Part shown: positions 37,579 to 50,708 of the stretch, piece by piece
Position numbering within the stretch: position 1 is the first letter of the stretch
Layout: the number at the start of each line of letters is the position of its first letter
Assembly: GCF_029852145.1 (NCBI RefSeq)
Contig: NC_079974.1
Coordinates: forward strand, 11,905,041-11,969,040
DNA length: 64,000 nucleotides
DNA from: Microplitis mediator
Taxonomy: Eukaryota; Arthropoda; Insecta; Hymenoptera; Braconidae
Direction: 5' to 3'
Translations under genes and position numbers: made by a program
Notes under the pieces: model-generated
What the model was told of the DNA's origin: nothing
Databases searched by the model: none
What the model saw: only the letters and a program-made list of their open reading frames with translations

Positions 37579-40500
37579 CGTTAAGACTCGAAAAATTATC
37601 CTCGCAAATTCATAAATTATTTAAAATTGACTTATAAAAAAATTTCAATATATAGTTCACCGTAAATTTATTAACTTATTATGTACTTAAAATTATTACG
37701 TAAGTTTTATTGTAACTTATGGATTTTCATAAAAAAATGAAAAATAAATTAAATACGAATTTCAAATATATTAGTCATTTTATTTTATAATTCAACATAC
37801 CATTTTTAATTTCGCTTACACATTAAATCTTAAACTAATATGATTATAAGAAATTGTAACTAAAGTTTATTTCGTGATGTTTTTGTTCTGTTGTCTATTT
37901 TTCTCAAGTTCTGATTACTTTTTTTGTATTGAATATATCTAATCTTAAATATTTATATAAATTATGACCAAATTTTTGTTTTTTATTGTAATGTTCTTAT
38001 TGATTTTAGTTTCAATTGTCATTTAAATTTATTTGTATTTCATATTTCTCATAAAAATATTTCATCAATCATTTTATTAATATATTTTCTGTATTCAATG
38101 TTCAAGTTATCTGAAGTCTGTATTTTACTATTTTTATTAATCGAAGAGATCGATCAGCAAATTAAGTCTTTATTTCAAAATTTCTTTATTCAATTATCTG
38201 TTATGTCTATGATCTGAAAATGTAGTTTTTAAGTTGATTTGTTTTTTTTTTTCTGTTATTGAAAATCGTACTGTCGTTATATCTGTTTTGGTGTTGTTAT
38301 ATTGAATTTCCCTGAAACAAAAAAGGATGAAACATAAATTTAAAATCACAGATGATTTAGAAAATATACATCATTAAGACTTAGTATAAAAATCACCATA
38401 TAGTTAATAATATTTATTTTGCCCAACACTTGATAGATTACTCTAACTATAATGAGTATTTGCATTTAATAAAGTATTTTCCGATCACGTGCGTACTTTA
38501 AAATTAACTATTAATCGTATTTATTAATTATTATTTGAAGTCTGCATATGAAATTTTTTTTAACAGTCGTTACTGATCTTAAGAAACACTTTGATATTTT
38601 ATTAGACTATTATTTGAGTAACATCGAAAATATACATGATCCTGAGGTGAACAGACAATTACAAAAATTTTAGGATTTGATTTTCGACAGTTAAATTTGA
38701 AGAAAAAAAGAAACTGAAAAATGCACGCGTAGAAAATTGAAAAGACTATAAGTGCAATTTTTGAAATATTTTTTTTTTATAATTCATCGTCTTTCAAAAA
38801 TTCCAAAAATTATTAGACGTCAGCTAACTTCAGTATCATAAATATACTGTATGGTATGTATGTTATAATTATTGCTGCTATATTAAATATTTCAATACCA
38901 TTTATTGTATATAATATCAAATTATCTACTATTTGTTTAGCAAACGTCAATTTATTAAGTAAAATGAATGGTGAGACAGATAAGCGTAGATGGTACGTTA
39001 ATAAATTGCTAATTCATACTTACTTGAAAAGAATGATGACGTCGTATTGTAAATAAAAATTACTCGGTACAAAATAATGTCAATTATCGTATATTCTCTT
39101 GAACGAAATAAATTAACCAATAAGGCTGATTATTTAACAATCACGAAACAAAATATAATTGATAATTATAAGATACACGTATCTTTAGGTTATGTAGGAT
39201 TTCGATCAAAGTGTCCAAATTCTATGTATCATAGGATCATGCAATTTTTTACAAATTCACTATTGATGACAATCAATTAAAATCGATCCCTGCATTTAAT
39301 CCTTTTTCAGACGTTCACAGAATACCTTGAGAACGGAATAAAAGTTTTGGAATGTCGTTATGCAATTGCAAGGGTTAGCTTTGTTTTTTTTATGTGTGGT
39401 GGCTAATGTGGCTATTGTCACGGAAAGCTCACGAGCCGGAAATTGTTCCTGTCAGGAGATATCGGATGCGTTCGACTAAGCGTTCACAACGATCAAAGTC
39501 TATCTCTGTATACGGTAGGAGTACCGTTTGTGACCACTGCTCCAGTTTTGAATATTTGATACTTCAATTTAATTAACGAAGAAGTATAATAAAATAAAAT
39601 TTCCATTGTAAAAATGTAATAAAAGTTCTTTCTACACGCTTTAAAAATTTATTATATCGTTGCGTCTTAAGACAAATTAATTTATTAAAATTTAAGTGTC
39701 CAAAACTGGTCTTAAAGTGGCCAAAACGGAAACTCTACCCCACGTGAGTGTCTTGTACTGGTCGCTACCGCCGTTCAAATAATTATAAAAACAATCGTTG
39801 TAATTCTTTAAGATAAAATTTAAAAATCAATTATAATAATAATATTTATACGTATATACCAGTACAAAAATAAGTTAATTGTACCGAAAATTATTAATTA
39901 AGACAAAAAAATAAATATCTTACAGAGTTCGTTCCAGACTAACAATTCGTGAGTTACTAAAAAAATTAGATGATCTAAATAATTGAGACTATAGGTATGG
40001 ATGAAAAAAAATAATTAATAATTTAAAAATGATTTAAACTGCGTATATTTATTGATACTTACACACAAATATAAATCCAAATGAAATATTAAAAATAATC
40101 TAATGATAATAATGATAATGCAAAGTAATAATACAATATTTTAAAGACAAAGCTTACAGATCATTGTTACAATTTAATAACAATTTTCAGTTGAAATACC
40201 AATAGACTTACGTAGCTTTATACATAGTCTACCCTGGTGGAAATTTTTGGGAATTTTCTCTGAAAAAGTCTTCAGAACTTTGAAAAAGTCTTTAGAACTT
40301 TGGAGCTGAGTTTTTCAGAGAATATTCCCAAAAATTTCCACCAGAGATAATATTGCATTAAATATAATTATAATCAGTACGCTTGAAGTCATAACGACAT
40401 AATATTTAGATAATATAAAAATAATCATATGGTTTAGCGTTACTAATTAATAGGTATTATAATTAATTTTTTAAACATTTTTAAACTATTAAGAATTACA

Positions 40501-41179
40501 AGTTTTTACTTAAAAAATCACAATGTCGTAATGGAAAATATTAAACTAACAATTATGGATATAAGTGCACTTAATTATTTAAATATGAAGTTTTACTTCA
40601 TTAACGATCTTTATAAGTAAAATATTTTAATTTTCAACCATATATTTACTTTAAGAAAATATTATACTTAGATATTCACTTAAAGAAAATACTCGTTATA
40701 AATTTTAAGTAACACATTATAAATATTAAGTACAGAAACAAATAATAAATGACTTGAATGCAACCTAATGCTTAAGCATTAAGATTTCGCATATAAATTC
40801 TTGAGATAAAACGAATTAATACACTTATTTAAGTGACTTAAAAATAATAATCACCTTATCAGTGGTGTTTAGAATTATTAATACCATGCTTGAGATCGCT
40901 TAGAAACAAAAAATAGCCAACGCCATTGATAACATAAAATAAATATAGGATTGTCAATGATTTGAAAGGAAAAATTTGACACTAACTGTTCCTTATTAGA
41001 ATATTCTACGGTCAAAAAACATCATGTCCAAGTACTTTTTAAATTAAATATTAATCTCAATATTAATTGAAGACTCGCTAAAGAATCTCTGCTGTCTCGC
41101 TAGAATATAATTAATCATTATTATTTCTATAATTATCCTATTAACAGTTTTATTTTAAACCACAATCACGTGAAAATTT
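37579..41179. other. AT-rich interval without recognisable genes
   Basis: Small ORFs (38856-39056, 39077-39280, 39394-39576) show no domain or codon pattern that I trust. The Helitron 5' terminus probably lies in or beyond this stretch but could not be placed. One small MITE lies at 40232-40346. Confidence 0.5.
40232..40346. mobile_element. ~113-bp palindromic MITE (CTGGTGGAAATTTTTGGGAA ends)
   Basis: The left block CTGGTGGAAATTTTTGGGAA is mirrored by TTCCCAAAAATTTCCACCAG. Inside is a direct repeat of AGAACTTTG. Confidence 0.8.
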
Positions 41180-42387
41180 TTATACCTTGTTGGGAGATGA
41201 ATTTTCGTCAGTACGCTTACGTTTGGGAGTTCTAAATCCATTTTTTAGCTTATCTGCGGACAAAATCTCGTCATCAATCTGGACTATGTCGGCCATGGAA
41301 TTACACTGAATGTAAGCGTAATCATCTGAAATATTTAATTTAATGTTCTAATAATTTATAAATGCTTAAATTAATTAAACAATTATGCACACTCTTTGCC
41401 ATGAATGACTGACCCCTTGTCTGATTTGATCTTAAAATTTGAGGAGGGGGGGAGGCAGGCGTCAATGACATGTTTAATAATAAATGAATTCCACTTACAA
41501 ACTTTATCTCGCCATATCTTTCCCGTGACTTTAACATGAGTACCTGGCTTTAATAAATCTGCAGCCTCTTGAGAGTACGATTGCACTTGAACTTTTACGC
41601 GAAAAGTACCGTCAGTAATCGCACCATTACCATGTACATTATTACGATAACGTGATTCTTCAAACTCGATACCAATATATGCGTCAGCACCTAAGATAAA
41701 AGATTAAGTAATAATTGAAAATCAATTACGAGAATGAATGAAATACAATTAGCAGATACTAACTGACTAATCCATACTCTTCAATAATATTTTGTAATTC
41801 AATTTTTTTCGGTTCTACGACTTTTCCAACAAGCTTTTCACCCCAAGTAACTTTAGTACAACCGATGACATTGAGTTCTTTTTTTATCACATCTTCATTA
41901 GGATTAGCGTACTCATTAGAAGCCGGGGAGCATCGTAATCGAGAGAATGAAACGATCTAAAAATAAAATCCAATTCAAATTTTTAAAAATTAACATCAAA
42001 TTAATCTTTACATTTTCATATAAATAATAACTTATTGATAGTCAGCATATTTGTTAGATTATATATTATATACCTTGTTTACACAAACATGGGTCGCGTA
42101 CGACTGAGTAAAATTATCCCACACGAGTACCCTAACACGTCTCCCATTTCCATTGTTAACGATAAATCGTAAAATTTTTTTGCCATCGCGTACGGTTTTT
42201 ATACCATCGACGCTATCGATATAACCTTTTAGTTGACTAAGAATAAAAAATTAAGGTTAGAATTATATGCATGCGAAATCATTTTTAAAAAAAATTAATC
42301 GTCGTAAAATAAAAAAGCTTACATTAACGTGTCACCATCTGCGAATTCATCAATTTCGTCGTTAGACGTAAAATTATGTTTATCCAT
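41180..42387 (-). CDS. Five-exon OB-fold (RPA-like) ssDNA-binding protein
   Basis: Exons on the - strand: 42387-42323, 42236-42074, 41956-41764, 41690-41499, 41325-41180. All have GT/AG junctions and compatible phases (2, 0, 1, 1), giving 252 residues from ATG 42387 to TAA 41180. It starts MDKHNFTSNDEIDEFADGDT. Exon 2 reads RFIVNNGNGRRVRVLVWDNF, a typical OB-fold strand pair as in RPA large-subunit DNA-binding domains. Exon 4 has FRVKVQVQSYSQEAADLLKP and HVKVTGKIWRDKV, a second OB-like segment. The tail is basic (FRTPKRKRTDENSS). It lies on the Helitron's strand, 3.6 kb upstream of RepHel. RPA-like genes are known cargo of some Helitron/Helentron elements, so it could be element-encoded or a host gene. 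The function is inferred from motif pattern only. Confidence 0.62.
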
Positions 42388-42934
42388 TGTTAGTTATTGA
42401 TATAAACCCTGATATGATCAATATTAGAGATATTATTAAATATAAATTGAATATCGTAAATCGTGTTCGTCGCTCAGCGTCCAACTTGGTTGAAGTCTCT
42501 GGATAAAAAGAACTGTAACACTCTCACTCACCACCAAACTTAGCAACCGGAAATCATATTCATAACTTGAGTATATAAATCGGAAACACTGATAGAATCA
42601 ATCACTTTCATTATTAAAATAACAATAATATTTTTTCCATAGAAAGTCGAAGAATGAATTGGATTTATAATTATTAAGAAAAATTTAATATCGATAAATA
42701 TTAAAAATTTGATTCACAACTTTATAAATAGATGACAGAATAATTATGTTATGTATTTGTTTTTTATAAAAAAAAATAAATACAAATGGCTGCGTTCATA
42801 AAGGCATCAAGGTTCGCGATAATAGGGGGATACAGACCCAAAATTCTATAACTAAGTTGATCTCTGCAAGATGGTGCTGTATTATTATTCTCCAAATTAT
42901 TATTATATAGCTATACACACACATATATATATAG

Positions 42935-42985
<51 letters not shown>

Positions 42986-44733
42986 TATTATTATATTATT
43001 AGATAATAAATTTCATATTCATTATAATAGTAATTCATTAAATTAATAAAATATTACAACATTACAAACAAATATAAATAATTTCAATAATAGTAGTTAT
43101 ATTATTATATATTTATTATATGAAATTGAATAAAATTAAAAATTTATAATAATAATATCAAATCGACTGCAATCAAGTTATTATTATTGATTATTGATTC
43201 ATTATTAATTAAAACTATTAAAGATAATTTACAAAAAAAATTGCTATAATTACTATTAGCTTTTATTATGAACGATAATAATTATAATAAATTACCATGA
43301 ACAATTATAAATTAACTTAATTGTGTTTTAAATTAAATGATTGAAGAAAAAATTAATGATAACACATGATAACGTTAATTAATTTCGTTCTTATTCTTAT
43401 TAATGAGTAATTGATGAATAATAGTAAATAATAATAAATAAATCGATTTATGAATATCTTCAAATTGCTAGCAACCAATATCGAGCTTTGAATTTTAAAC
43501 TGACCAATAAGGAATGAGGCCTCACTTTTTTCGACCTTTAACTAACTTCAGACTTATCATGTATTTTAATGTAGAGGAATATTCAAGATATAAATTTTGG
43601 ATTACTTATGATCCTTTTGCAAAGATATTTACACTCACAAATGCGGTTTACACCCTTATTTTATAGCACAATGTTTTATTTTTACTATTATTTAAAATAT
43701 AGATTTGAATTTTATATACTTCATCGTATGGATATAATTAAACTCACAAATGTGAGCTAACACTTAATGAAGCACTCACAACCAGTAACACTCTTTATTT
43801 ATGCAAATTTTGATTTCTTTTCTTTTCATTATATTTTTTTTTGCGATGCGATTTTGTAACTGCTTTATTTGAGCTAACTGATGATCTGATGTGCAAATAT
43901 AGATATATAGATGTATATATGTATATTTTAATATATTTCTCACTGTTATAACTTTTTTCCTTTTGTTTTTTTTTTTTTTTTTCATGATTTATATATATAC
44001 AGATGTTGAGACAATGTGAATTGTCTTCTTCTCCCTCGGCCTTGCGGTTCCCATTTTTCCCCGTCTCGTTGCCGTCTTACCACCTAAACCACCTAAAGCT
44101 AGAGTCATAGTGCCATGGTCACATGACTAATTATCACCTCAACGCATGACCGTGAGAGGAAGTGGGGAGCGAGCCCAAAAACTCAGCCCTAAGACCCTAC
44201 GGTGATTGAACTTCACTTCGATCCTGGATCAATTAGCGATAAGACGTATAATTTAGTTTTACTGTCAATACTAGCAATTTATTTGCGACCTTGTTAATAC
44301 GAATAACTACTATGTAAATCGGGAAATTAACTTGCGTTATAGTTGTATTACTGGCAATTCTCTTGCGATATACTTTACTGTCCAAGTTTACTGATTATTA
44401 TAAACAAAGTTAGTTCAATTAGATATTATTGTACGTTACCAGCGATATAATCACAATATAAAATTATACTGTGCCACGCATCTGTCTACATTACATCCAG
44501 CGCTTGCACTTTCTTGTAAGTAATTTTTATTATTATAATTGGCAATAAACAATCATTGCACTTGTTAATCATTCACTGTATCTTTTATCTGTTCATCCTA
44601 TTTATTTCCTATTTTACTGGTAAGCTTATCGAATAGTCTGATAAAATAAATATTAATTAAGTTACAAATAGTAATTTGACCATCAATAAGAATATTCTAT
44701 AATTTTATAAGTTGATAAGTTTTCTCATACGTT
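42388..44733. other. AT-rich interval, no supported gene
   Basis: Contains a (TA)n tract near 42930-42980 and A/T-rich low-complexity DNA to 43990. A short GC-richer patch at 44020-44230 has no ORF or motif that I recognise and may be an old repeat fragment. Confidence 0.5.
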
Positions 44734-45064
44734 CCCTCGCAGATTTGAATCACGGTGGAAACACGGTGAGTTTGTTCCATTGTACCACTGTGATTACGCG
44801 GTGTATCCACCATGATTCCACGGTGGCTTTACCACTGTGTATACACGGTGTTTTCACTGTGATTACGGGGTGGATACATCGTGGAACCACGGTGGTGAAA
44901 TAGCACAAAGCCACCGTGGAATCACGGAGGATACACCGCGTAATCACAGTGGATACACTGTGTATACCCGGTGGTGAAATGGAACAAACCCACCGTGTAA
45001 CCACGGTGGATCCACGGTGTTTACACTTTCACGGTGTTTCCACTGTGATTCAAATCTGCAAGGG
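44734..45064. mobile_element. CACNGTG-rich MITE, CCCTCGCAGATTTGAATCAC ends, copy 1
   Basis: The left end CCCTCGCAGATTTGAATCAC is mirrored by GTGATTCAAATCTGCAAGGG. The 331-bp interior is built of short alternating CACGGTGG / CCACTGTG motifs in both orientations. No coding function; the family is not recognised. Confidence 0.85.
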
Positions 45065-45759
45065 TTGCCGAGTTTGAATAAGTGCGGGTCTTTGCTTTGC
45101 AAGAACCCCAGCCCACTGCTCTGTCCAAGTAAAATAAAATTTGTTAGAGGCCAGCCTAAGCCAGGGTTCAACCCGCGAATTCTGGTGGCTGCTGGTAAAA
45201 ATCGTGAAGATGAAAAGCGATTTGTCTCAATGTATATATATATATATATATATATATCTTTATTGAATTGATAATTTTATTCTGCTTGATAAAATTATCC
45301 GCGAATTTAGGATACTGCTGTACCTGGTATACGACTCTTCGCTGAACTTTAATTCAGCTGGTAACCGAAAAGCAAACCGGTGCTCGGTAGAGTAACTTGC
45401 TCTGGGAAAATTTTGACGCTGCACCCATGGGGGTCCGAGTTTAGAAAAGAGGGGGTTTTTCAGCATCTTACATAGTACGAGATGTCCCGTTGACGGAACT
45501 TAATTTAAGTCAATGCTAATTGTGGGTGTTACCACGCATTAGACTGTAGTCGACAATAGGTGGGGAACGAAGAATAAGGGAATGAAAGACGGAAAGAAAG
45601 AAATCTGGTACGACGTTTCGCACCGCTCAATTGAACCCATCCTGGTTTCTCTTATGAGAAAATGGAATATTTATTCCTTAGGAGTGTTCAACATGAGTTT
45701 GAAAAGTTGTGAAATCGGACATAACATCCCCCCTTTCCCAAGCTCAGAAATAGTGAATT

Positions 45760-46465
45760 CTATTTCTTTGAGCTTGTAGTTGGTGAGCGAATGTTGAACC
45801 CTGCTCTTGATTTTGTTTTGAATAGTTCATATAGTTTAGCTCTGCCTTTGGCTAGTTGATCAGCTTGCTCGTTACCATAGGTTCCCTTATGACCAGGAAC
45901 GTGATGGATCTTAATGTCTCGGGCCTCCATTTGAGTTTTGATGCAGTTAAACTCTTCTTTATACAAAAACTGGCTTCCCGGTTGTAGTAGTCTAATCTTG
46001 CCCTTTCCAATTTTCATACCAAATCGTGAGGCTGTTGCATAAATACTCCGAATCAGTGAAAAGGTCTATCTTTGTTAAGTCGAATTTCCTTATAATTTTT
46101 AGAGCTTGAAGAATAGCTTCTGATTCTGCGCCGTTGTTAGTGATTCTTCTGAAGCATGGAAGAGATAGGTTTTGGGGATGATGTGGTCCAAAGTAGATCC
46201 CTAAACCGGTTGCTGATTCTGAAGAGCCATTGCGAAAACATGATCCGTCCGTGAAGATCACAATCCGGCCTTCAGTGTTTCGTTTAAATTGAAGGTTTTC
46301 TGGGCAGAGAACTGATTGCCAATGTTGTAAATATTTTTGAACTTTCTCTATAGATGACATTTGCTTGAAAACTGGATCTGGGTAACCGAGGATTTGATCT
46401 CGGCAATCTTTCCAAGAGTGGTATACTCCCGGCTTGTGACCGCTTAGAACTAGATAAAAAGGCAT
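45760..46465 (-). pseudogene. RNase H1-like gene copy, intronless, frameshifted
   Basis: N-terminal hybrid-binding domain YLVLSGHKPGVYHSWKDCRD (residues ~4-45), then the catalytic domain with first Asp in IVIFTDGSCFRNG, Glu in NNGAESEAILQAL, Asp in IDLFTDSEYLCNS and, in a second frame, HHVPGHKGTYGNEQADQLAK. All four acidic residues of RNase H are present, but a frameshift near 46000 (YENWKGQD-stop against LLQPGSQFLYKEE) splits the ORF. It would degrade RNA in RNA:DNA hybrids. The domain order is that of cellular RNase H1, not a retroelement RH. The absence of introns suggests a retrocopy. Confidence 0.85.
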
Positions 46466-46651
46466 TCAGCTGAGAAAGAGAAGGGCTGAAATGTCCGTAG
46501 GGTGACAGATGAAAATAGAAGGGATAAATCTAGAAGGGATTATCCGGTCCACCATGGAAGGCTCAAAGGTCCTTTTCGAAAGTAACCAATTAAGAGAATA
46601 GAATCCTGTGTTATTGGTTGTAAGTTTCGCCGTATGCTATGTATATGTATA

Positions 46652-47689
46652 TTAGACTGATTCAAAAAAATCGACTAATTTTTTTTTTCTCCATTATAAC
46701 GAAAATATTGTTGGAAATGACAAAAAAAAAATACTGTGAAAGTTTGAGCTCTTAATATTAATATTAACAACTGCCGCATCGCAATTTTCTATTTCCCGTT
46801 TAAATAACATGGGAAAATTTATTTTTTAAGGCTTGGAATTTTGTAGCTCACGGTGGAACCAATACTTTTGAATGTTCAAGACATCTTCTTATGGCAAATT
46901 TGACGCTCTACAAAAAAGGTCTCTTATAATTTTTCGATATTTTTATTTCTTCAAAAGTAATTCAAAGTTAAAGTTAGATTGACGATAAATTTTTACATTT
47001 TTTAAATTTTTTGACGCAACTATCAACTTTATCCGAAAATTTTAGAGGACATTTTCTGTAGAGCATTATATTTCCTACAACTTATCTCAGAGACAATTTT
47101 CGATATTTCTCATAAGTCGTATGTTATTTGCAATTATCTGAAAATTTTCTTAAATCATCTAAATTTTGTTGATTAAAATAGATTATATTAAATTTTCAGT
47201 TAATTGCGCATTACTTACGACCTATGAGAAATATCGAAGATTTTCTCTAAGATAAGTTGTAGGAAATAAAATGCTCTACAAAAAATGTCCTCTAAAATTT
47301 TCGGATAAAGTTGATGGTTGCGTCAAAAAATTTAAAAGATGTAAAAATTTATCGTCAATCTAACTTTAACTTCGAATTACTTTTGAAGAAATAAAAATAT
47401 CGAAAAATTATAAGAGACATTTTTTGTAGAGCGTCAAATTTCCCATGAGAATATGTCTTGAACATTCAAAAGTATTGGTCCAACCGAGAGCTACAAAATT
47501 CCAAACCTTAAAAAATAAATTTTCCCATGTTATTTAAACGGGAAATAGAAAATCGCGATGCGGCAGTTGTTTATATTAATATTAAGAGCTCAAACTTTCA
47601 CAGTATATTTTTTACGTCATTTCCAACAATATTTTCGATATAATGAAAAAAAAAAAGAAAAATTAGTCGATTTTTTTGAATCAGTCTAA
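46652..47689. mobile_element. Palindromic element, TTAGACTGATTCAAAAAAAT ends
   Basis: 1,038-bp near-perfect palindrome ending ...GAATCAGTCTAA. Four 21-nt boxes at 46891, 47058, 47259 and 47426 (some with one diverged end, ATGG or CCAT). The outer boxes are 239 and 243 bp from the ends. It is the complete counterpart of the half copy at 3976. Confidence 0.88.
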
Positions 47690-48691
47690 TGTATATCCTA
47701 TTCAAGCTCTTACATATTTTGAGATTATTGAACGTAAGACATGGGCCTATCACTCGAACCAAGGGGTTTTCCGCTACTACCTTTTCCTTTTTGATTGGAT
47801 TCTAAAACATGGTCTCTTCTGGCTCCGAGGGTTTACAACCACTGTTCCTAGTGATAGCTCCAAATCTGTTGTTAGGTCCAGCTAAAAATGCGAAACATTG
47901 CATTTAATTTTCGAATTTTGTTTTGCATTTTAATTTTTATTCTACAATTAAAATTCATTTGGCGACCAGTTTTTATTTTTACTTTATTTTTATTTTTTTA
48001 AAATAATGTTAGAAAAGACAAGAGATAAGGTAGTTTTTAAAAAAGAAAATGCTTTTAAAAGATTAGGCTTGTTTGTTTTAGCATTTGTTAAAATGTTTAG
48101 GTAAGAAGTAAATAAATTTTATAACATTTCATAATAAACAAATGAAGTAATCTTTGAACAATCTTAATCCCTTACTTAATTCTGAGTGCACTCTTGTCGA
48201 AATATTTCGGTATCACAGAACAAATAGACAAAAATAGATTTTAATTCCGAAATAGCAATTAAGACAATTAAATATAAATTTCTAGAAGAAAATAGATTTT
48301 GTATGACAAAATAGTCATTAAGAAAGTAAAAATTTAAATGAATAATTTCATCGAATTATTTTATTTTATAAATAATTTTAACAAAAATATGAGTAATTTA
48401 AACTTTAAATAATAAATCTGATTTTTGAATATCGTAAATTACTGTCGGCTGACAAGCCACCTAATATTTTTCTTTTTAATAACAATTTTATTGTAAATTG
48501 GAGTCGGCTGACTAGCCACCTAATGATATCTTTTATTAATGATTTTTTTAAATTTTTATTTTTCAAAATTCCAATTAAGATTTAGTTCCAACACCATGAT
48601 ATTCTACAAGTTAACAAATCATAACATCACAAAGTATAAAAAAAAACACAATAAATTTAAACATTTATAATAAATAAATTCAAATAGCTTT
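47690..48691. other. Interval without supported gene
   Basis: AT-rich. GTCGGCTGAC(A/T)AGCCACCTAAT occurs twice, about 60 bp apart (48442 and 48502). A 69-codon ORF at 47676 starts in the preceding element and is not convincing. Confidence 0.5.
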
Positions 48692-50578
48692 CCCTCGCGG
48701 ATTCGGGGTTACTGTGAAATCACAGTGAAATCACAGTGAAACCAATTTTACCGTAAGTTTAAGGTGTATTGATGGTAATTTCATAGTGAATTCACAGTCG
48801 TTTTGTGCCATTTCGTCACTCTGGTTATATAGTAATTTTACAGTAATTTTATGGTAGTTCCATAGTGATTTCACTTGTGATTCTTTTGTGGGTTTAAAAT
48901 TAAATTACCATACTTTCATGATAATTTTACTGTCGATCAGCTATCGATTTATGGTAACTCAACAATGGTAACACTGAGGCTTTATCATGGGTTCACAGTC
49001 AGTTTATCGTGATTTCACTACGAATTCACTGTGATTCCATAGTAATCTGATAGTGTTAACTCTGTGACTTTACAATAGTTTCACAGTCAGTTCATAGTGG
49101 TTTAACCTTGAATTTACCGTGATCCCATGACAACCTAGTAGTATTAGCACTATGACTCTATGATATTTTCACAGCAAATTATTAGCGTTTTCTCCATGAT
49201 TTCACTCTACTTTGATAGTGATCTGATACGGTACATCTATCATTAATCCAATTTCAAAATCAAAATTTGAATTTTTAATATCATTAATCGATAGAAATGG
49301 AATTAAAAAAAAAAATAATATCAATTATTTCATAAATGCTCCTATAATTATTTGTAAGTTTAGCAAATATTTGGGCACAAATGTATTTTATTTATTATGA
49401 ATTTAGCTATTTTAGGAATTTCCGAGCGAAACTTTATCTGTAATTATCTAATTTAGTTAATTTTATAAAAGCTTAAGACGGTAAAATTCTTCAGAATTAT
49501 GAAAAAAAATAAATAAATAAAAAAATTGAATAACTTTTTTTTTAAAACTGTATGAATTGAATTTAAACTACTGCAAAAAATAAAGAGAATATCATTTAGA
49601 TAATATTTCAATAGTAAATATTTATTATTTATTATAATTTAAAATAAAATATTCTTAAATTAAGAAAACTTGATGATTTACAAATGAAGGCAAAATTTTT
49701 TTTTTGATAAATATCGAATTCTTTTAATTTTATAGTATTTAATAAAATAATTTTTCTTATAGCTTAGTCTTGAGTATATATAGTATTGAATAGCATGAAG
49801 TAACAGATTAAATATTTAGTTCCGAATGCGTGTGGTGGCCGAGCGGGCTAAAGTACATAACTTAAGCTACTCTCAATCGAAGGGTCGGCAGTTCGTGTCC
49901 CATCATGCGTTAAAAAAAAATAAAATTCCTTCTATACCGAGGGTAAAAAAATAGCATTTAATCCTCCAGAGGAATTACATGAAGTCGTACAAACGGATGG
50001 ATACTAAATAATTTTTTTAAACAAGAAAAATTATTTATTGAAAAACCAAGATTAGGATTATTGTTGCTATTATAATATTATTATTAATTTTATTATTATT
50101 ATCTTTGAATCAATAAATATAGGATCTCAATATTGCCCCTAAATCTCGATGGAAACTAAGCAGATCCAGGATTAAATGATTAAGAAATCACAGTAATATT
50201 ACTGTCAATTCACAGCGATATTATTGTGATTTCACGAAGAATCTATAGTAAGACTGCTGTGAAATCACTGTATGATCACGGTATTATTACTGAGAAAGCA
50301 TGACTGAAGCACTGCAGATCCAGCATAAATTGATAGTGAAATCACTGTAAATACACAGTAATACTACTGTCAACTTACAGCTATACTACTGTAAATTGAC
50401 TGTTATGCTATTGTGATTCTACTATGAATCGATGGTGAAATCATCATAACATTACCATCGGATGATAATTATCACACAGTAAGCAAATGGCACAAAGTTA
50501 CAGTGATTTCACTGTCATTTCACTATGATTTCACCGAAATTTCACCATGATTTCGGAGTAATCCCGAGTCCGCAAGGG
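48692..50578. mobile_element. 1.9-kb element, CCCTCGCGGATTCGGGGTTAC ends, GTGA/TCAC-rich
   Basis: The left end CCCTCGCGGATTCGGGGTTA is mirrored near 50578 by TAATCCCGAGTCCGCAAGGG. Terminal regions are rich in CACAGTGAAATCACAGTGA-like motifs in both orientations. The ends relate it to the CCCTCGCAGATT elements at 44734 and 54416. The interior holds a tRNA-like relic and AT-rich DNA, without a transposase. Confidence 0.75.
49832..49910 (+). pseudogene. tRNA-like sequence, Leu/Ser (type II) layout
   Basis: An A-box-like TGGCCGAGCGGGCTAAAG and a B-box-like CAGTTCGTGTCCC lie about 45 bp apart, with weak acceptor pairing and a following A run. The long variable region fits type II tRNAs. The anticodon stem is not convincing, so I call it a relic. 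Confidence 0.5.
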
Positions 50579-50708
50579 ATTATAAGTAATTTGAATTATT
50601 ATTACAAATAAATTCAAAATATTATTATAAATAAATTTAAACATTTATAATAAATAAATTTAGACATTTATAATAAATCAATAAATTTAAACATTTATAA
50701 TAAATAAA

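Noticed and set aside
39394..39576. 60-codon basic ORF
   Set aside because: No homology pattern, no splice partners and a short length expected by chance.
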